Positions 28,268 to 37,226 of a DNA stretch of 64,000 bases are shown one piece after another. This DNA comes from Sulfitobacter sp. JL08 (GTDB taxonomy: Bacteria; Pseudomonadota; Alphaproteobacteria; Rhodobacterales; Rhodobacteraceae). The position numbers were made by a program, and so were the translations under genes. The stretch lies in contig NZ_CP025815.1 of assembly GCF_003352045.1 (NCBI RefSeq), forward strand, positions 868,001 through 932,000. Direction: 5' to 3'. The notes under the pieces are model-generated. The model was not told the origin of the DNA. It saw only the letters and a program-made list of their open reading frames with translations, and did no database searches. Each line of letters begins with the position of its first letter. The first letter of the stretch is position 1.

Positions 28268-30208
28268 ATGTCTCGCTTAGGCTTTCTCACTTATTCGACC
28301 GCACTCGCATTGTTCGTTAGCGGCGTTGCTGTGTCACAAGAATATCAGGCAAATGAAGATCAACTCGCCGATGTTTTTCCTATAGATACTCCCTACTCAC
28401 CCTATGTGGATCGTAATTTCCCTGAACGGCCATTGTGGGGTGACAACCATTTACACACTGGTCTTTCAATGGATGCAGGAGGTTTCGGGAACCGTCTGGG
28501 GCTGCGTGAAGCGTATCGCGTTGCACGTGGTGAACAGGTTACAGCATCTTCCGGTCAGGATATCAGACTTAGCAGGCCTTTGGATTGGCTTGCCATTACC
28601 GATCACTCCGACGGCATGGGAATGATAACAGACATTCTTGCAAAGTCCCCAATTGTCACACAGTACGAACAAGGTGCGCGGTGGGCGGAAGGCTTCGGAG
28701 CCGGCGGTCAGGATGCCGTTAATGCGACCCTTGATCTGATTACAACATTTTCTCAGGGTGAAATGGACCCGGAAATGTTTGCGAATTACTCACCGGGCGC
28801 GCGTCGGTATGCCACGATTTGGGATGATGTCATAAACGCTGCTGAAGAGTTCAACGACCCGGGCACTTTTACAGCTTTCATCGGTTTCGAATGGACCTCA
28901 CTTGAAGCGGGTGCCAACTTGCACCGCAATGTCATTTTCCGCGATGGTCCCGATCGTGCAAGGCAGGTTGTACCCTACACAACACTAGCGCCGGTTGGCA
29001 GCAATGATCCTCTGGATCTGTACAAATATCTTGAGGACTACGAAGCTAGGACAAATGGCGCAACAATGGCCTTTGCGCACAATGGCAATCTTTCGAATGG
29101 GATAATGTTCCCGATGGACGCGCAGTTCACTGGCAAGGCAATAGACCAGTTTTACGTCGAACAGCGGGCCAAATGGGAACGCATGTATGAGGTCACGCAA
29201 ATCAAAGGTGACGGAGAAACCCATCCGTACCTGTCACCAGATGATGAGTTTGCGGATTACGGGACTTGGGACGTTGGCAACCTTGATCTGAGCGAAGCCA
29301 AAACCGACGATATGCTCGCAGGTGAGTATGCCCGCGAAGCTTTGAAGAATGGTATGTTGCTTGAAGAGAAATTCGGTACCAACCCATATAAGTTCGGCAT
29401 GGCAGGTGCGACGGACTCTCATACATCCTTACCCGCAATTGAGGAGAACAATTTCTTCGGAAAGCACACTGGATATGAGCCTTCTGCTGAACGCTTAACG
29501 CATCCATTTATGAGCAACGAAAATGGCGAGCTTTTCAGTTGGCAACAGGTTGCGTCCGGTTTGACGGCCGTCTGGGCACAGGAAAACACTCGTGCATCGC
29601 TCTTTGATGCAATGGACCGCAAGGAGGTCTACGGCACAACCGGGCCACGTATGGCAGTGCGGTTCTTTGGCGGCTACGATTTCACTGAAACTGATCTCAT
29701 CCGCCGTGAGATCTCTGAAGTCGGTTACACCAAAGGTGTTCCGATGGGGTCCGATTTGACTGCCCCGCCGGAAGACGGTGCAGCCCCGACTTTCCTGCTG
29801 GCTGCCTTACGCGATCCTATCGGCGCTAATCTTGACCGCATTCAGATCATCAAGGGTTGGATCGATGCGGATGGTAACACGCAGGAAAAAGTGTACGATG
29901 TTGTCTGGTCTGGCGATCGCGTCATAGGCGACAACGGTAAGCTGCCCGCCGTCGGCAGCACGGTCGACCCTGCAACGGCAACATGGTCAAATACAATCGG
30001 AGCGTCGGAGCTCGTCACTGTTTGGGCCGACCCGGATTTCGATGCGAATGAACGGGCGTTTTACTATGCGCGCGTTCTCGAAATCCCGACGCCACCGTGG
30101 TATCTCTATGACGTTGTGAGATACGGGCTTGAGGCTCCAGAAGGGGCACCTTTGGAACAACAGGAACGGGCTTACACATCTCCCATCTGGTACACGCCGA
30201 AACCTTGA
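28268..30208 (+). CDS. DUF3604 secreted PHP-like protein, copy 1
   Basis: The 646-residue protein has a signal peptide (about 1-23). DUF3604 motifs in order are [14 protein letters not shown] with the HxH pair, [55 protein letters not shown], then [21 protein letters not shown] and a terminal [10 protein letters not shown]. The His/Asp set resembles a PHP-type metallohydrolase, so phosphoesterase or related chemistry in the periplasm is plausible; no function is established for the family. GGAAGGA lies 9 bases before the ATG. Two paralogues occur inside the neighbouring island (35066-36907 and 37227-39149). Confidence 0.9.
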   Translation: MSRLGFLTYSTALALFVSGVAVSQEYQANEDQLADVFPIDTPYSPYVDRNFPERPLWGDNHLHTGLSMDAGGFGNRLGLREAYRVARGEQVTASSGQDIRLSRPLDWLAITDHSDGMGMITDILAKSPIVTQYEQGARWAEGFGAGGQDAVNATLDLITTFSQGEMDPEMFANYSPGARRYATIWDDVINAAEEFNDPGTFTAFIGFEWTSLEAGANLHRNVIFRDGPDRARQVVPYTTLAPVGSNDPLDLYKYLEDYEARTNGATMAFAHNGNLSNGIMFPMDAQFTGKAIDQFYVEQRAKWERMYEVTQIKGDGETHPYLSPDDEFADYGTWDVGNLDLSEAKTDDMLAGEYAREALKNGMLLEEKFGTNPYKFGMAGATDSHTSLPAIEENNFFGKHTGYEPSAERLTHPFMSNENGELFSWQQVASGLTAVWAQENTRASLFDAMDRKEVYGTTGPRMAVRFFGGYDFTETDLIRREISEVGYTKGVPMGSDLTAPPEDGAAPTFLLAALRDPIGANLDRIQIIKGWIDADGNTQEKVYDVVWSGDRVIGDNGKLPAVGSTVDPATATWSNTIGASELVTVWADPDFDANERAFYYARVLEIPTPPWYLYDVVRYGLEAPEGAPLEQQERAYTSPIWYTPKP

Positions 30209-30223
30209 ATGGACCACAAAACA

Positions 30224-30247
30224 GGAGCTGACAGTAATGTCGGCTCC
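30224..30247 (+). terminator. Hairpin after DUF3604 copy 1
   Basis: A 10-bp stem with one G-T pair (GGAGCTGACA / TGTCGGCTCC) and a GTAA tetraloop lies 15 bp after the stop codon. No T-run follows, so termination is likely but weak. Confidence 0.45.
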
Positions 30248-30493
30248 GTGCGCTAAGCAGCCATCGGGGCAGTCTGCGGCGAATGACCGGTCCGAGCAAC
30301 TGAGACATTCGTTGTTCCCGCAGCGAACGTCCGGTCCTGTTGAAAGCCGACGTTCGGACTGAAATCTCGAAAGTTTGAGTTTACGATAGCGACTTTGGGC
30401 CGGAAGTACCCTTGCACTAGTCCACAGGGACAGCCATTCAATTCGTTCCACTTGACGCCAGTATAGGTATGAAATAGTGGATGAATCCACTGG

Positions 30494-30532
30494 GCGGGCG
30501 TTGTGTAGTGGTAAGACCTTAGCCTTCCAAGC
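30494..30532 (+). other. 5' half of a split tRNA-Gly(TCC) with left attachment core (attL)
   Basis: GCGGGCG...CTTAGCCTTCCAAGC is identical to the intact tRNA-Gly(TCC) at 52776 through the anticodon loop and then diverges (AGGTG), so the anticodon stem cannot form. The last nine bases, CTTCCAAGC at 30524-30532, recur at 52943-52951. A TTGACG box and spacing upstream resemble those before the intact gene. Joined to 52952-52986 it yields a full 74-nt tRNA with a paired anticodon stem (TTAGC/GCTGA). Interpreted as the interrupted host tRNA gene. Confidence 0.8.
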
Positions 30533-30639
30533 AGGTGTCCTACGTATCACTCTGTTGCTTATTGCCGTTAACCATATCATTTTATTGACTTCTGTATCGC
30601 ATACTGCATGCTGTTGATACCTATAGTATGATACTGTTT

Positions 30640-30659
30640 CCGACAAAAAGCCGACAAAA
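30640..30659 (+). repeat. Left pair of candidate integrase arm sites
   Basis: Two identical CCGACAAAA repeats start at 30640 and 30651, 11 bp apart, directly before and touching the integrase start. The same GTTTCCGACAA context occurs at 52891 near the right end. The spacing of one helical turn and position beside the core fit arm-type binding sites. Confidence 0.55.
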
Positions 30660-31759
30660 TGCCAAAGCTGACAGAAACCTACGCAAAGAAGCTTTCGTTC
30701 TCGCCCGAGGGGACGCAGAAGTACTGGGACACCGAGATAAAGGGGCTTGTGCTCTTTGTGGGGAAAAGGTCGAAGACCTGGTATTTTCAGAAAGACGTTG
30801 GAGGCCAGACCAAGCGTGTACTGATTGGTCGCCACCCAGTGATCTCCTCGCAGGCGGCCCGCCAGACCGCTATGGAACTTGCACTGGAAATGGGGCGTGG
30901 GGCAGGGAAGGCGGCCCAGATTGGCGCACCAACACTACAGACCGCGACGGAAGCCTATTTGGCCCGCCCAAAGCTAAGGTCAGATCAATACAAGCACGGT
31001 GTTCGAGCCTACATGGAAAACCAGCTCAAGGACTGGCTGAGACTGCCTCTGGACGAGATAACAAAGTCCATGGTTGTGCGGCGCCACCAGCAACTGGCTG
31101 ACAACCCATCAACGGCGAACCATGCCCTGCGATATTTCAGGTCGATTTATAACCATGCACGGCGCACGCATGACCTGCCAGAGTGTCCGACTATGGCAAT
31201 CGAATGGTATGAAGAGCAACCCGACGGTCGGACGATCGAGGATTTGTCAGAGTGGCGGCGCACCATTGATGGATTGCGCAATCCGATCCACACGGTGTTC
31301 TATGAGTTGTTGCTGTTCACGGGCCTGCGGAAAGGCGAGGCACTGAACCTTGAATGGAAAAACGTCTATGAGGATCGCATCCATCTTCCAATGACCAAGA
31401 ATGGCCGCAGTTTCGATTTGCCGATCCTGCAAACACACCATGATATACTGGCACCGCTCAAACCGCTGAGCCGCAAGTGGGTGTTCCCTTCGCCGAAATC
31501 TGCGACCGGATACATCACTGGTCCACAGCGCATGAAGTGGAGCGCCCACGCGCATCGGCGGACTTTTGCAACTGTGGCGATGGAGGCGGGCGTGCTTGAA
31601 GAAGTGGTGGGACGGCTTCTAAATCACACGCCTTTGTCCATTACAGGTCAACGCTACACTCTGCCTTCACTGGATGCTCTGAGGCCGGCGATGGAGACGG
31701 TTTGCGCCGAACTGAAAGAGCGGCAGCAGTCCAGAGTTCAACCAGGCAGTCGCGCGTGA
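30659..31759 (+). CDS. int: Tyrosine site-specific integrase (DUF4102-type)
   Basis: The 366-residue recombinase has an N-terminal arm-binding DUF4102 domain (about 1-85), an SAM-like core-binding domain (about 92-185) and a catalytic domain. Active-site residues are Arg224 (TGLRKGEAL), Lys247 (PMTKNGR), His297 and Arg300 (HAHRRTF), His323 (LLNHT) and Tyr333 (QRYT). It would excise and insert the surrounding element at the CTTCCAAGC core. The ATG has no clear ribosome site and is embedded in the second arm-like repeat, so integrase binding could repress its own gene. Its end overlaps the convergent methyltransferase gene by 22 bases. Confidence 0.92.
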   Translation: MPKLTETYAKKLSFSPEGTQKYWDTEIKGLVLFVGKRSKTWYFQKDVGGQTKRVLIGRHPVISSQAARQTAMELALEMGRGAGKAAQIGAPTLQTATEAYLARPKLRSDQYKHGVRAYMENQLKDWLRLPLDEITKSMVVRRHQQLADNPSTANHALRYFRSIYNHARRTHDLPECPTMAIEWYEEQPDGRTIEDLSEWRRTIDGLRNPIHTVFYELLLFTGLRKGEALNLEWKNVYEDRIHLPMTKNGRSFDLPILQTHHDILAPLKPLSRKWVFPSPKSATGYITGPQRMKWSAHAHRRTFATVAMEAGVLEEVVGRLLNHTPLSITGQRYTLPSLDALRPAMETVCAELKERQQSRVQPGSRA

Positions 31760-32568
31760 ATCTCGATCGGGGCAATTAAGCCTGACTCTATGTTCTGAAC
31801 CATATGACGAACTTTCAGCGCAGTATCATCGCCCATGATGAGATGCAGCCCCAGCGGCGGAGGACCGTCGGCATTGGCTTGCGCAGCAGCCAGATCAGCA
31901 AAGAACTGTTTGGCAAACGCCGTTCTGTCGATGCGCTCTCCGATTTCGAACCCAACGGACTTTAAAGCCGCCTCGTAGGTCTCAGGCGGTGCCAGCGCGC
32001 TTTGGTCGTCGGAAGATGCCCAAGGCGCAGGGTAGTCCATTTGCCCGCTGCCCACCTGCATCACATCGTAGATGGCGAAGATGCCGCCGGGTTTGAGAAC
32101 TCGTGCCGCTTCTCGTGCGATCCCGGCTTTGTCGGCGATATTCATGCCCACATGGATCATATAGGCAGCGTCCATCGTGTCCTCTTCGAGCGGCAATTCG
32201 AGCACGCTGCCTTCAACAAGCTCGATCTGGTCTGCCAATCCAGTCCATTCGGTCAACGCACGCCCGGCCTCAACAAATTCGGGCGTCAGGTCGATGCCAG
32301 TCACATGAGCACCTGTCGTCGCGGCGACGAAGCGGGCAGGGCCTCCCAATCCGCAGCCAAGGTCCAGTACACAGCTTCCTTGTGAAAGCTGCAGCGACTT
32401 CACGAACGGTTCTGTCGCGCGTCGGCCACCAATGTGAAACTCGTCCACTGGCGCCAGGGCGCCATGAGCGATCGGCGGTGTCAGGTCCAGGGCAGTGCAG
32501 CCATCGGAGATACGTTTTAGCAGGTGTCCGGAATGGTAGTGCTGAGCCACATCTTGCAAATTGGTCAT
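31738..32568 (-). CDS. Class I SAM-dependent methyltransferase
   Basis: The 276-residue methyltransferase has SAM-binding motif I VLDLGCGLGGPARFVA (about 67-82), motif II GIDLTPEFVEAG, then LPLEEDTMDAAYMIHVGMNI and VLKPGGIFAIYD. The GLGGPAR form is common in glycine/sarcosine N-methyltransferases and in small-molecule C- and N-methyltransferases. The substrate is unknown. It overlaps the integrase 3' end tail to tail and is the first cargo gene. Confidence 0.87.
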   Translation of the reverse strand: MTNLQDVAQHYHSGHLLKRISDGCTALDLTPPIAHGALAPVDEFHIGGRRATEPFVKSLQLSQGSCVLDLGCGLGGPARFVAATTGAHVTGIDLTPEFVEAGRALTEWTGLADQIELVEGSVLELPLEEDTMDAAYMIHVGMNIADKAGIAREAARVLKPGGIFAIYDVMQVGSGQMDYPAPWASSDDQSALAPPETYEAALKSVGFEIGERIDRTAFAKQFFADLAAAQANADGPPPLGLHLIMGDDTALKVRHMVQNIESGLIAPIEIHARLPG

Positions 32569-32863
32569 CGGAAAACCTCCTTTGTTGAATGCAAGCAGGA
32601 TAGATCAGATGACTCTGCATGTCAGCTTTGCCGAATTTTTAGCATAACTATCGAAGGGGTTCTGATGAGCTGCAGAATTTCTTATGGGACTGACAATTCA
32701 AAAGCGGGCGCTCATGCAAAACGCAGCGAATGACTGCCCTGAGCCCGGAGCTGCCATTGGTTGAACCGTTGTATTTTCTGACCCAGTACAACTTTTACCG
32801 AAGAGTAGATGGCATGCTGGAGTTTAAGGTGCCGTTGCAATAATCTGCATCTCGGGAGATCAA
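32569..32863. other. Promoter region between methyltransferase and cyclase genes
   Basis: About 295 bp between divergent genes. It holds a GCGAATGACTGCCCTGAGC stretch at 32726-32744 that looks like an inverted relative of the dispersed repeat at 24916, and GGGAG 7 bases before the cyclase start. No gene is seen. Confidence 0.4.
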
Positions 32864-34810
32864 ATGGAAAAGCGCCGTCTCACAGTTATTCTGGCCATTG
32901 ATGCTGTAGGGTATTCCCGCTTGATGGAGATTGCTGAGACGAGAACGCTTTCAACTCTCAAGTCCCATCGCGCCGAGCTAATCGATCCCAAGGCTTCTCA
33001 GTACGGTGGGCAAACCATCAAACTGATGGGCGACGGTGCCTTGATGGAGTTTGCAAGCGCTGTGGATGCAGTTCGGTTTGCGGTCGAGGTGCAGCTTGCG
33101 ATGGCAAAAAGAAATTCTGCTCTTCCCGATGACGAAAGGATCGATTTCCGTATCGGGATCAATGTCGGTGATATAATTGACGATCGAGGTGACATACACG
33201 GAGACGGAGTAAATATCGCGGCAAGGATCGAAGGGCTCGCCAAAGCGGGCGGGATTGCTATGCACCGGAACGTGCATAGCCAGCTGCGCGGAAAATTGGA
33301 CCTTGATTTCGAAGATCAGCGGGACGTTTCGGTAAAAAATATCCAACAACCGGTTCCAGTGTTCGACGTATCGCTTAATGAAAAGGCCGAAGCGCTGGCT
33401 ACACCGGTGTTCAAGCACGACGAAAGCCAACGCCGGCAAGTTACGCGATTTACTGCTTTGGCAGTGGGCTTGTGCGCAGTGATTGTCTGCGTGGCGTTGG
33501 TTTGGTGGCAATTTAGTAGACCAGATTTCGCCCCGGTTGGGTCAGCGGAAATGGACATTCCACTTCCGACCAAACCATCCATTGCCGTGCTGGCGTTCAA
33601 CGACTTGAGCCAAGGGGACGACAAGGATTACCTCAGCGATGCCATCAGTGAAGAAATCATCAGCAAGCTGTCGCGGTTTCCCGAGTTTTTCGTCATTGCC
33701 CGGAATTCCAGCTTCTACTACCGGGACAAGTCCGCAGACGTACGTGATATCGCCGGCGAGCTAGGCGTGCGATACGTACTGGAAGGCAGTCAGCAAAAGT
33801 CAGGTGACCGGATCCGGGTGATTGCCACTCTCATTGACGCAACTGTCGGGTACGCCATTTGGACGGAAACCTATGATCGGGAAATGGACGATATCTTCGC
33901 ACTACAAGATGACATTGCACGCACCATTGTTGCAACGCTCGAGCAGAACATCGACATCGCTGAATACGATCGCCTGCTGCACCGACCGACAAAAAGCCAG
34001 GGTGCGTATGAGCTTGTATATTTGAGCCGGGCTGAACGGTTTAAGTTCACACCTGAGGGCAACGAAAACGCTAAGCAACTTGCGGAAAAAGCGCTCGAAC
34101 TCGACCCAGATTACGCGATTGCCTATTTCAGCCTCGCTTGGGTACATATTAACTGCGATCGGTGGGGATGGTGCGCCGACCGGAAACAAGAGGAAGCGCT
34201 TGGCCTTGCATTGGAAGCTGCCCGAGAAGCTGTTGGGCTTGATCCAGACAGCTCCCTTGCGCATTGGGTTTTGGCACATGCATATATGCAAGCCAACTCG
34301 CTAGATCAGTCCGAAAAAGAGTACAATCGGGCTATTGAGCTTAACCCTAATTCGGCAGGAGTGTTAGCGGGCTCGGTAGAAACGCTAGTCTACCTCGGAC
34401 GGGTCAATGAAGCGGTCGACAGGCTGACAACCGCCATGCGCCTCAATCCACATCACCCCGATTGGTATCTCTGGACCCTGGCCTGGGCCCGATACTTTGC
34501 AGGTCAGTATGAAGCTGGGCTCGAAGCTATAGATCAAATGACAAACATGCCCAATCTGGCGCGTCGCACCCAAGCGGCCTTGTACGTGCGAACTGGTCAA
34601 ACGGAAAAAGCAAGGACATCCATTAGCGAGCTGCTTAAAAACCAACCTGACTACACCATCAAGGATCAGCTCAATAGCCTTGAGGGAAAGTTCAGGGATC
34701 ACAACATCGCCGAACGCTTCATTGATGACCTGCGCACAGCCGGGCTGCCGGAAGGATACTGTTCTCAACACCACCACCCCGACTGCAAAGAGAGCCACAA
34801 TCACCAATAA
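32864..34810 (+). CDS. Class III adenylate/guanylate cyclase with membrane segment and TPR repeats
   Basis: A 648-residue protein. The N-terminal cyclase homology domain (1-170) has metal-binding Asp13 (LAIDAVGYS) and Asp57 (KLMGDGALMEF) and a VNIAARIEGLA transition-state region. One membrane segment follows at about 196-215, then the TolB-like FlgO-type domain (KPSIAVLAFNDLSQGDDKDYLSDAISEEII, split here as a description) and C-terminal tetratricopeptide helices from about 385. A His-rich end (YCSQHHHPDC) is present. It should make cAMP or cGMP in response to an unknown signal, perhaps via the TPR part. GGGAGATCAA precedes the ATG. Confidence 0.88.
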   Translation: MEKRRLTVILAIDAVGYSRLMEIAETRTLSTLKSHRAELIDPKASQYGGQTIKLMGDGALMEFASAVDAVRFAVEVQLAMAKRNSALPDDERIDFRIGINVGDIIDDRGDIHGDGVNIAARIEGLAKAGGIAMHRNVHSQLRGKLDLDFEDQRDVSVKNIQQPVPVFDVSLNEKAEALATPVFKHDESQRRQVTRFTALAVGLCAVIVCVALVWWQFSRPDFAPVGSAEMDIPLPTKPSIAVLAFNDLSQGDDKDYLSDAISEEIISKLSRFPEFFVIARNSSFYYRDKSADVRDIAGELGVRYVLEGSQQKSGDRIRVIATLIDATVGYAIWTETYDREMDDIFALQDDIARTIVATLEQNIDIAEYDRLLHRPTKSQGAYELVYLSRAERFKFTPEGNENAKQLAEKALELDPDYAIAYFSLAWVHINCDRWGWCADRKQEEALGLALEAAREAVGLDPDSSLAHWVLAHAYMQANSLDQSEKEYNRAIELNPNSAGVLAGSVETLVYLGRVNEAVDRLTTAMRLNPHHPDWYLWTLAWARYFAGQYEAGLEAIDQMTNMPNLARRTQAALYVRTGQTEKARTSISELLKNQPDYTIKDQLNSLEGKFRDHNIAERFIDDLRTAGLPEGYCSQHHHPDCKESHNHQ

Positions 34811-34971
34811 CCACCTCAAGAAACGCATATGTTGGTCCAGCCTCCATGGCCTGTCTTACGATCTACGATCTTTTATCTCCGGCCCCACCGGAAATTCTAA
34901 ATCTCAAATTCTCAATTACGACAGACGCCGATGAAAACCGGCGTAGGTCAGTTCCGAGCCCCAAAACAGCC

Positions 34972-35005
34972 GAAAAAAGACGCCACCTTGCAGTTGGTGA
35001 CGCCT
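34972..35005 (-). terminator. Terminator of DUF3604 copy 2
   Basis: On the minus strand a 10-bp stem with two G-T pairs (AGGCGTCACC / GGTGGCGTCT) and an 8-base loop is followed by six T. It lies 60 bp after the DUF3604 stop. Confidence 0.75.
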
Positions 35006-35065
35006 TTCACGCTTTGACAGCCTAAACGAAGTTCTATCTCCAGTCGCAAATCGAAAAAGCTGGAG

Positions 35066-36907
35066 TCACCCTTCCGGCGTGTACCAGATCGGTGAAGTGT
35101 AGGCGCGTTCCTGATGCTTTAGTATGCCTTCGGCCGGGATCTCTGAGCCAAGCTTGACACGGTCATAGGCAAGCCATGTTGGTGTTGGAATTTCCAGGAT
35201 GCGCACATAATAGAAGGCACTGCTGGATGGATCGAAATCCGGGTCTTCCCAATAGGCTGCCAATGCTGCCCCTCCAATAGTGTTGGTATAGGTCGCGGTC
35301 TCCAGATCGACTGTGTCCCCGACAGGGCGATCGCAGCGATTATTGTCCGAAATCGTTCGTTCGTCCGAGCAGGCCACGTCATAAATCCGTTCCTGGGACA
35401 CTCCGTTGGCATCAAGCCAGCCCTTCACAATCTGGATCCGGTCGAGGTTGGCACCATTCGGATCACGCAAGGCGCGGACCATCAGTTTGGGCGCGCGCCC
35501 CTCGGGTGCCGCGGTCATGTCGCCGCCCATGGGCACACCGTTTGCATATCCGATGGTGGCAAAGTCCGGCGTAAACACATCGTCCTCCGTGAAATTCCAT
35601 CCGGCGAAGACCCTGAGCACCGGTCGCGTGCCGGTAGAAGCATATACCTCCTTGCGGGCCATCGCGTCCCATATCGCTTTTCGGGTGTTCTCCCGAGCCC
35701 AAACACCGGCCAGCGCTCCAGCCGTCGTCTCCCAGTGCTTGATTTGCACGCTTCCGTCACCATCTGGACGTCGATCTGAAACAACGTCGTCGTCATAGCG
35801 GAAGGCACCAGTACCGGGCTCCACGCCGGAGAATTTTCCGAAGTAGTTTTCTTCGCGTGTACCGGCAAGTGAGGTATGGGAGTCGCTCGATCCGATCATA
35901 CCGAATTTGAAAGGGTTAACGCCAAGCGCTGCTTGCTGCTCCAACCCGAGCTTGAGCGCGCTGCGGGCATATTCATTGGGAAGCATTTCGGGTGTCTTTG
36001 CTTCTAAGCCGAAATCGCCCTTGTCCCAGATATGGAAGTCGGCGAACTCGTCTTCGGGCGAAAGGAAGGGATGCGCCTCTCCATCGCCTTTGCCCTGAGT
36101 TACCTCATAGATCGGTTCCCAACGCATCCGCCGTTTTGCGTAGGCCGCGTCGATGGGCTCGCCCGCTCGGGTCTCCACGTCAAACATCAATCCATTGGAC
36201 AAGTTGCCGTTATGTGGGATGGCGAGCACCTGGCCGCCGGTTTTCTCCTCATAGATTTCGAGATAGTCCCACAAATCCTCTGGATCTTCTGAGTCATATG
36301 CTGAGAACGGCAGCACTTGCTTTACACGGTCGTCGTCATCCCGGAACAACACCACGCGGTGCAGGTTCCTGACGCTGGGAGATGAGGTCCACTCGAAAGC
36401 ATGCAATGAAGTGAAGACACCCGGTTCATTGTGGTGTTCGACGGCATCAATGAGCCGCTCCCACATGTTCCTTTGCAAAGCAACGTTTGGCATTGGGTTG
36501 ATGCCGGTCGCCACCCCTTCTTCGCCCCACTTTCCATAGGCGCCGTAGCTGTCCCCGGCCTTGACGAGATCGTGGACTTCCTTGCCCCATCGATCGCGAA
36601 GCAGCGCCGCATCTGACTCCTCAATCATCACCGCCAAGCCAAGGTTCTCTGCGTGATCCGCTACGACGAGAAAATCCAGTGGCTGAATCAAGCGCGCTTC
36701 GACGCCGGTGGATGATACTACCTTCTCTCCTTTGGCGAACCGCAAGGCAGAGTCGGGAGGCAGGCGGTTTCCGATCATGCCTGCATCGGTCGAATAGGAC
36801 GTGTGCAAATGCGTATCGCCCCAAAAGACTTGTGTGGGATGTCCGCGGTAAAGATACGGGGAGTACTTCGCTGCGCCAATATTTACATTGTCCTCGGTGA
36901 TCGACAC
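35066..36907 (-). CDS. DUF3604 PHP-like protein, copy 2, with damaged signal region
   Basis: A 613-residue DUF3604 protein with the same ordered motifs as copy 1 ([81 protein letters not shown]). In the ADH block the usual Ser after His is Ala. The only open start is GTG at 36907 and gives no signal peptide. Upstream in the same frame lie ATG-AAG-CTA-TGA (36964-36953) and then codons for SSACLASTTAIAAD, which look like the end of a signal peptide. Export may therefore be lost. It has its own terminator and is transcribed in the same direction as copy 3, 319 bp or more apart. Confidence 0.88.
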   Translation of the reverse strand: MSITEDNVNIGAAKYSPYLYRGHPTQVFWGDTHLHTSYSTDAGMIGNRLPPDSALRFAKGEKVVSSTGVEARLIQPLDFLVVADHAENLGLAVMIEESDAALLRDRWGKEVHDLVKAGDSYGAYGKWGEEGVATGINPMPNVALQRNMWERLIDAVEHHNEPGVFTSLHAFEWTSSPSVRNLHRVVLFRDDDDRVKQVLPFSAYDSEDPEDLWDYLEIYEEKTGGQVLAIPHNGNLSNGLMFDVETRAGEPIDAAYAKRRMRWEPIYEVTQGKGDGEAHPFLSPEDEFADFHIWDKGDFGLEAKTPEMLPNEYARSALKLGLEQQAALGVNPFKFGMIGSSDSHTSLAGTREENYFGKFSGVEPGTGAFRYDDDVVSDRRPDGDGSVQIKHWETTAGALAGVWARENTRKAIWDAMARKEVYASTGTRPVLRVFAGWNFTEDDVFTPDFATIGYANGVPMGGDMTAAPEGRAPKLMVRALRDPNGANLDRIQIVKGWLDANGVSQERIYDVACSDERTISDNNRCDRPVGDTVDLETATYTNTIGGAALAAYWEDPDFDPSSSAFYYVRILEIPTPTWLAYDRVKLGSEIPAEGILKHQERAYTSPIWYTPEG

Positions 36908-37226
36908 GTCAGCTGCAATCGCGGTGGTCGATGCAAGGCAGGCGGAACTCGGTCATAGCTTCATCGAACTTCGCTGCGGGGGGAGCCACCCGAAGCCTGA
37001 GCGCCGGGCTGAGCACCTGTCGCACTGGTGGTTGAACACATTCCTGCGCAATTGCGTCGGTGGACGATCTGCAGAACCGTCTGCTTCACGTTTGATCTGG
37101 TCTATGCAGCTCTTAGTTTGGCCGAATTCAATGATGCTCCATCAAACTACTCAGCCATTTGTAAGAACCGCAAAAAAAGAGACGGCCCGTCGGGCCGCCT
37201 CGGTTCTCACTTTGGGAATGAGTTGT
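36908..37226. other. Stretch between DUF3604 copies 2 and 3
   Basis: About 320 bp. The left part carries the broken signal-peptide coding of copy 2 (36908-36964, minus strand); the right part carries the terminator of copy 3. The promoter of copy 2 should lie between. Plus-strand frames here have no ribosome site or family features. Confidence 0.5.
37172..37202 (-). terminator. Terminator of DUF3604 copy 3
   Basis: On the minus strand a 10-bp stem (GAGGCGGCCC / GGGCCGTCTC, one G-T pair) with a 3-base loop is followed by seven T. This is a strong rho-independent terminator 24 bp after the stop codon. Confidence 0.88.

Larger units (their letters stand above)
30209..30658. other. Non-coding stretch around the left island junction
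   Basis: About 450 bp. In order it holds a hairpin after the DUF3604 gene, GC-rich degenerate repeat-like sequence, a tRNA promoter, the 5' half of a tRNA-Gly, the attachment core, AT-rich island sequence and two arm-type repeats. No protein gene is seen. Confidence 0.6.

Noticed and set aside
28268..30208. Placing DUF3604 copy 1 inside the integrative element
   Set aside because: The attachment core lies at 30524-30532, to the right of this gene; it may belong to an older insertion but not to this element as bounded here.
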